This document shows, piece after piece, positions 14,100 to 14,220 of a stretch of DNA of 14,220 nt. The position numbers and the translations under genes were made by a program. The DNA lies in NCBI GenBank assembly GCA_031431235.1, contig JANPDA010000113.1:1-14220 (forward strand), given 5' to 3'. The notes beneath the pieces were generated by a model, which searched no databases, was not told the DNA's origin, and saw only the letters and a program-made list of their open reading frames with translations. The first letter of the stretch is position 1. Each line of letters starts with the position of its first letter. The stretch comes from JANNSW01 sp031431235 (GTDB lineage: Bacteria; Pseudomonadota; Alphaproteobacteria; Rhizobiales; Hyphomicrobiaceae).

Positions 14100-14153
14100 T
14101 CGGCAATCGGCAGGTCGGCAGTCGGACCATATCCAATCGATTGCCGACTGCCG
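14100..14153 (-). promoter_or_regulatory. structured tsf-pyrH spacer with two alternative hairpins
   Basis: On the minus strand, TCGGCAATCG (14138-14147) can pair perfectly with CGATTGCCGA (14100-14109). The overlapping CGGCAGTCGG (14144-14153) can pair perfectly with CCGACTGCCG (14116-14125). The two 10-bp stems share bases 14144-14147 and so compete. No T-run follows either. The arrangement could be an attenuator-like leader of pyrH, an RNA-processing site, or a decayed repeat. The role is inferred only from base pairing. Confidence 0.4.
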
Positions 14154-14157
14154 GCCC

Positions 14158-14220
14158 TTACGAGCCCTTCGCCATCGCCGCCACCGCGGCGGCGAAGGCG
14201 CCCTGGCCTGTGTCGATGCC
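14158..14220 (-). CDS. tsf: C-terminal end of elongation factor Ts (5' part outside window)
   Basis: Only the last 20 codons and the TAA stop (14158-14160) are visible; the rest lies beyond the right edge. The residues GIDTGQGAFAAAVAAMAKG resemble the C-terminal tail of alphaproteobacterial EF-Ts, where a GEGIEK-type stretch is followed by an Ala-rich FAAEVAA helix. Position directly upstream of pyrH is the conserved rpsB-tsf-pyrH-frr order. EF-Ts exchanges GDP for GTP on EF-Tu. The assignment rests mainly on gene order because so little sequence is present. Confidence 0.75.
   Translation of the reverse strand, partial: GIDTGQGAFAAAVAAMAKGS

Overview
This window is a core chromosomal segment of a high-GC (roughly two-thirds G+C by eye) alphaproteobacterium. 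The gene order tsf-pyrH-frr-uppS-cdsA-dxr-rseP-bamA-lpxD-fabZ-lpxA-lpxI-lpxB, all on the minus strand, is the classic alphaproteobacterial cell-envelope cluster. The use of LpxI rather than LpxH, the single-PDZ RseP and the absence of an ompH/skp gene between bamA and lpxD agree with this. The order within the class (Hyphomicrobiales-like or Rhodospirillales-like) cannot be fixed from the window.

Read in the direction of transcription (high to low coordinates), the layout is: the last codons of tsf (14158-14220); a structured 76-bp gap; pyrH (UMP kinase); a 280-bp gap holding one copy of a 132-bp repeat; frr (ribosome recycling factor); a 403-bp gap with no assignable gene; uppS-cdsA-dxr, joined by 1- and 7-bp overlaps; a 281-bp gap holding the second repeat copy; rseP; bamA; a 287-bp gap; lpxD; fabZ-lpxA and lpxI-lpxB, each pair joined by a 4-bp ATGA overlap; a 169-bp gap; and the first 93 codons of an ABC-F ATPase that runs off the left edge.

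The genes form a pathway set. Dxr makes MEP-pathway isoprenoid precursors, UppS turns them into undecaprenyl diphosphate, and CdsA makes CDP-diacylglycerol for phospholipids. LpxA, LpxD, LpxI and LpxB make the lipid A disaccharide, competing with FabZ for 3-hydroxyacyl-ACP. BamA inserts outer-membrane proteins, and RseP performs site-2 proteolysis linked to envelope stress. Tsf, PyrH and Frr serve translation and pyrimidine supply.

The genes are ordinary; the unusual part is between them. Two same-orientation 132-bp copies (about 91% identical by hand alignment) of a non-coding palindromic element begin and end with CTAG. Each is inserted exactly at the TAG stop codon of the upstream gene (dxr and pyrH) so that the stop is regenerated. 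The copies differ at two paired stem positions in a compensatory way. They look like a MITE- or BIME-like family. Other points are two mutually exclusive 10-bp pairings between tsf and pyrH, an unexplained 403-bp uppS-frr gap with a coding-like short plus-strand ORF, and an extended low-complexity linker in RseP. I did not find a defence system, CRISPR array, tRNA, rRNA or full insertion sequence.
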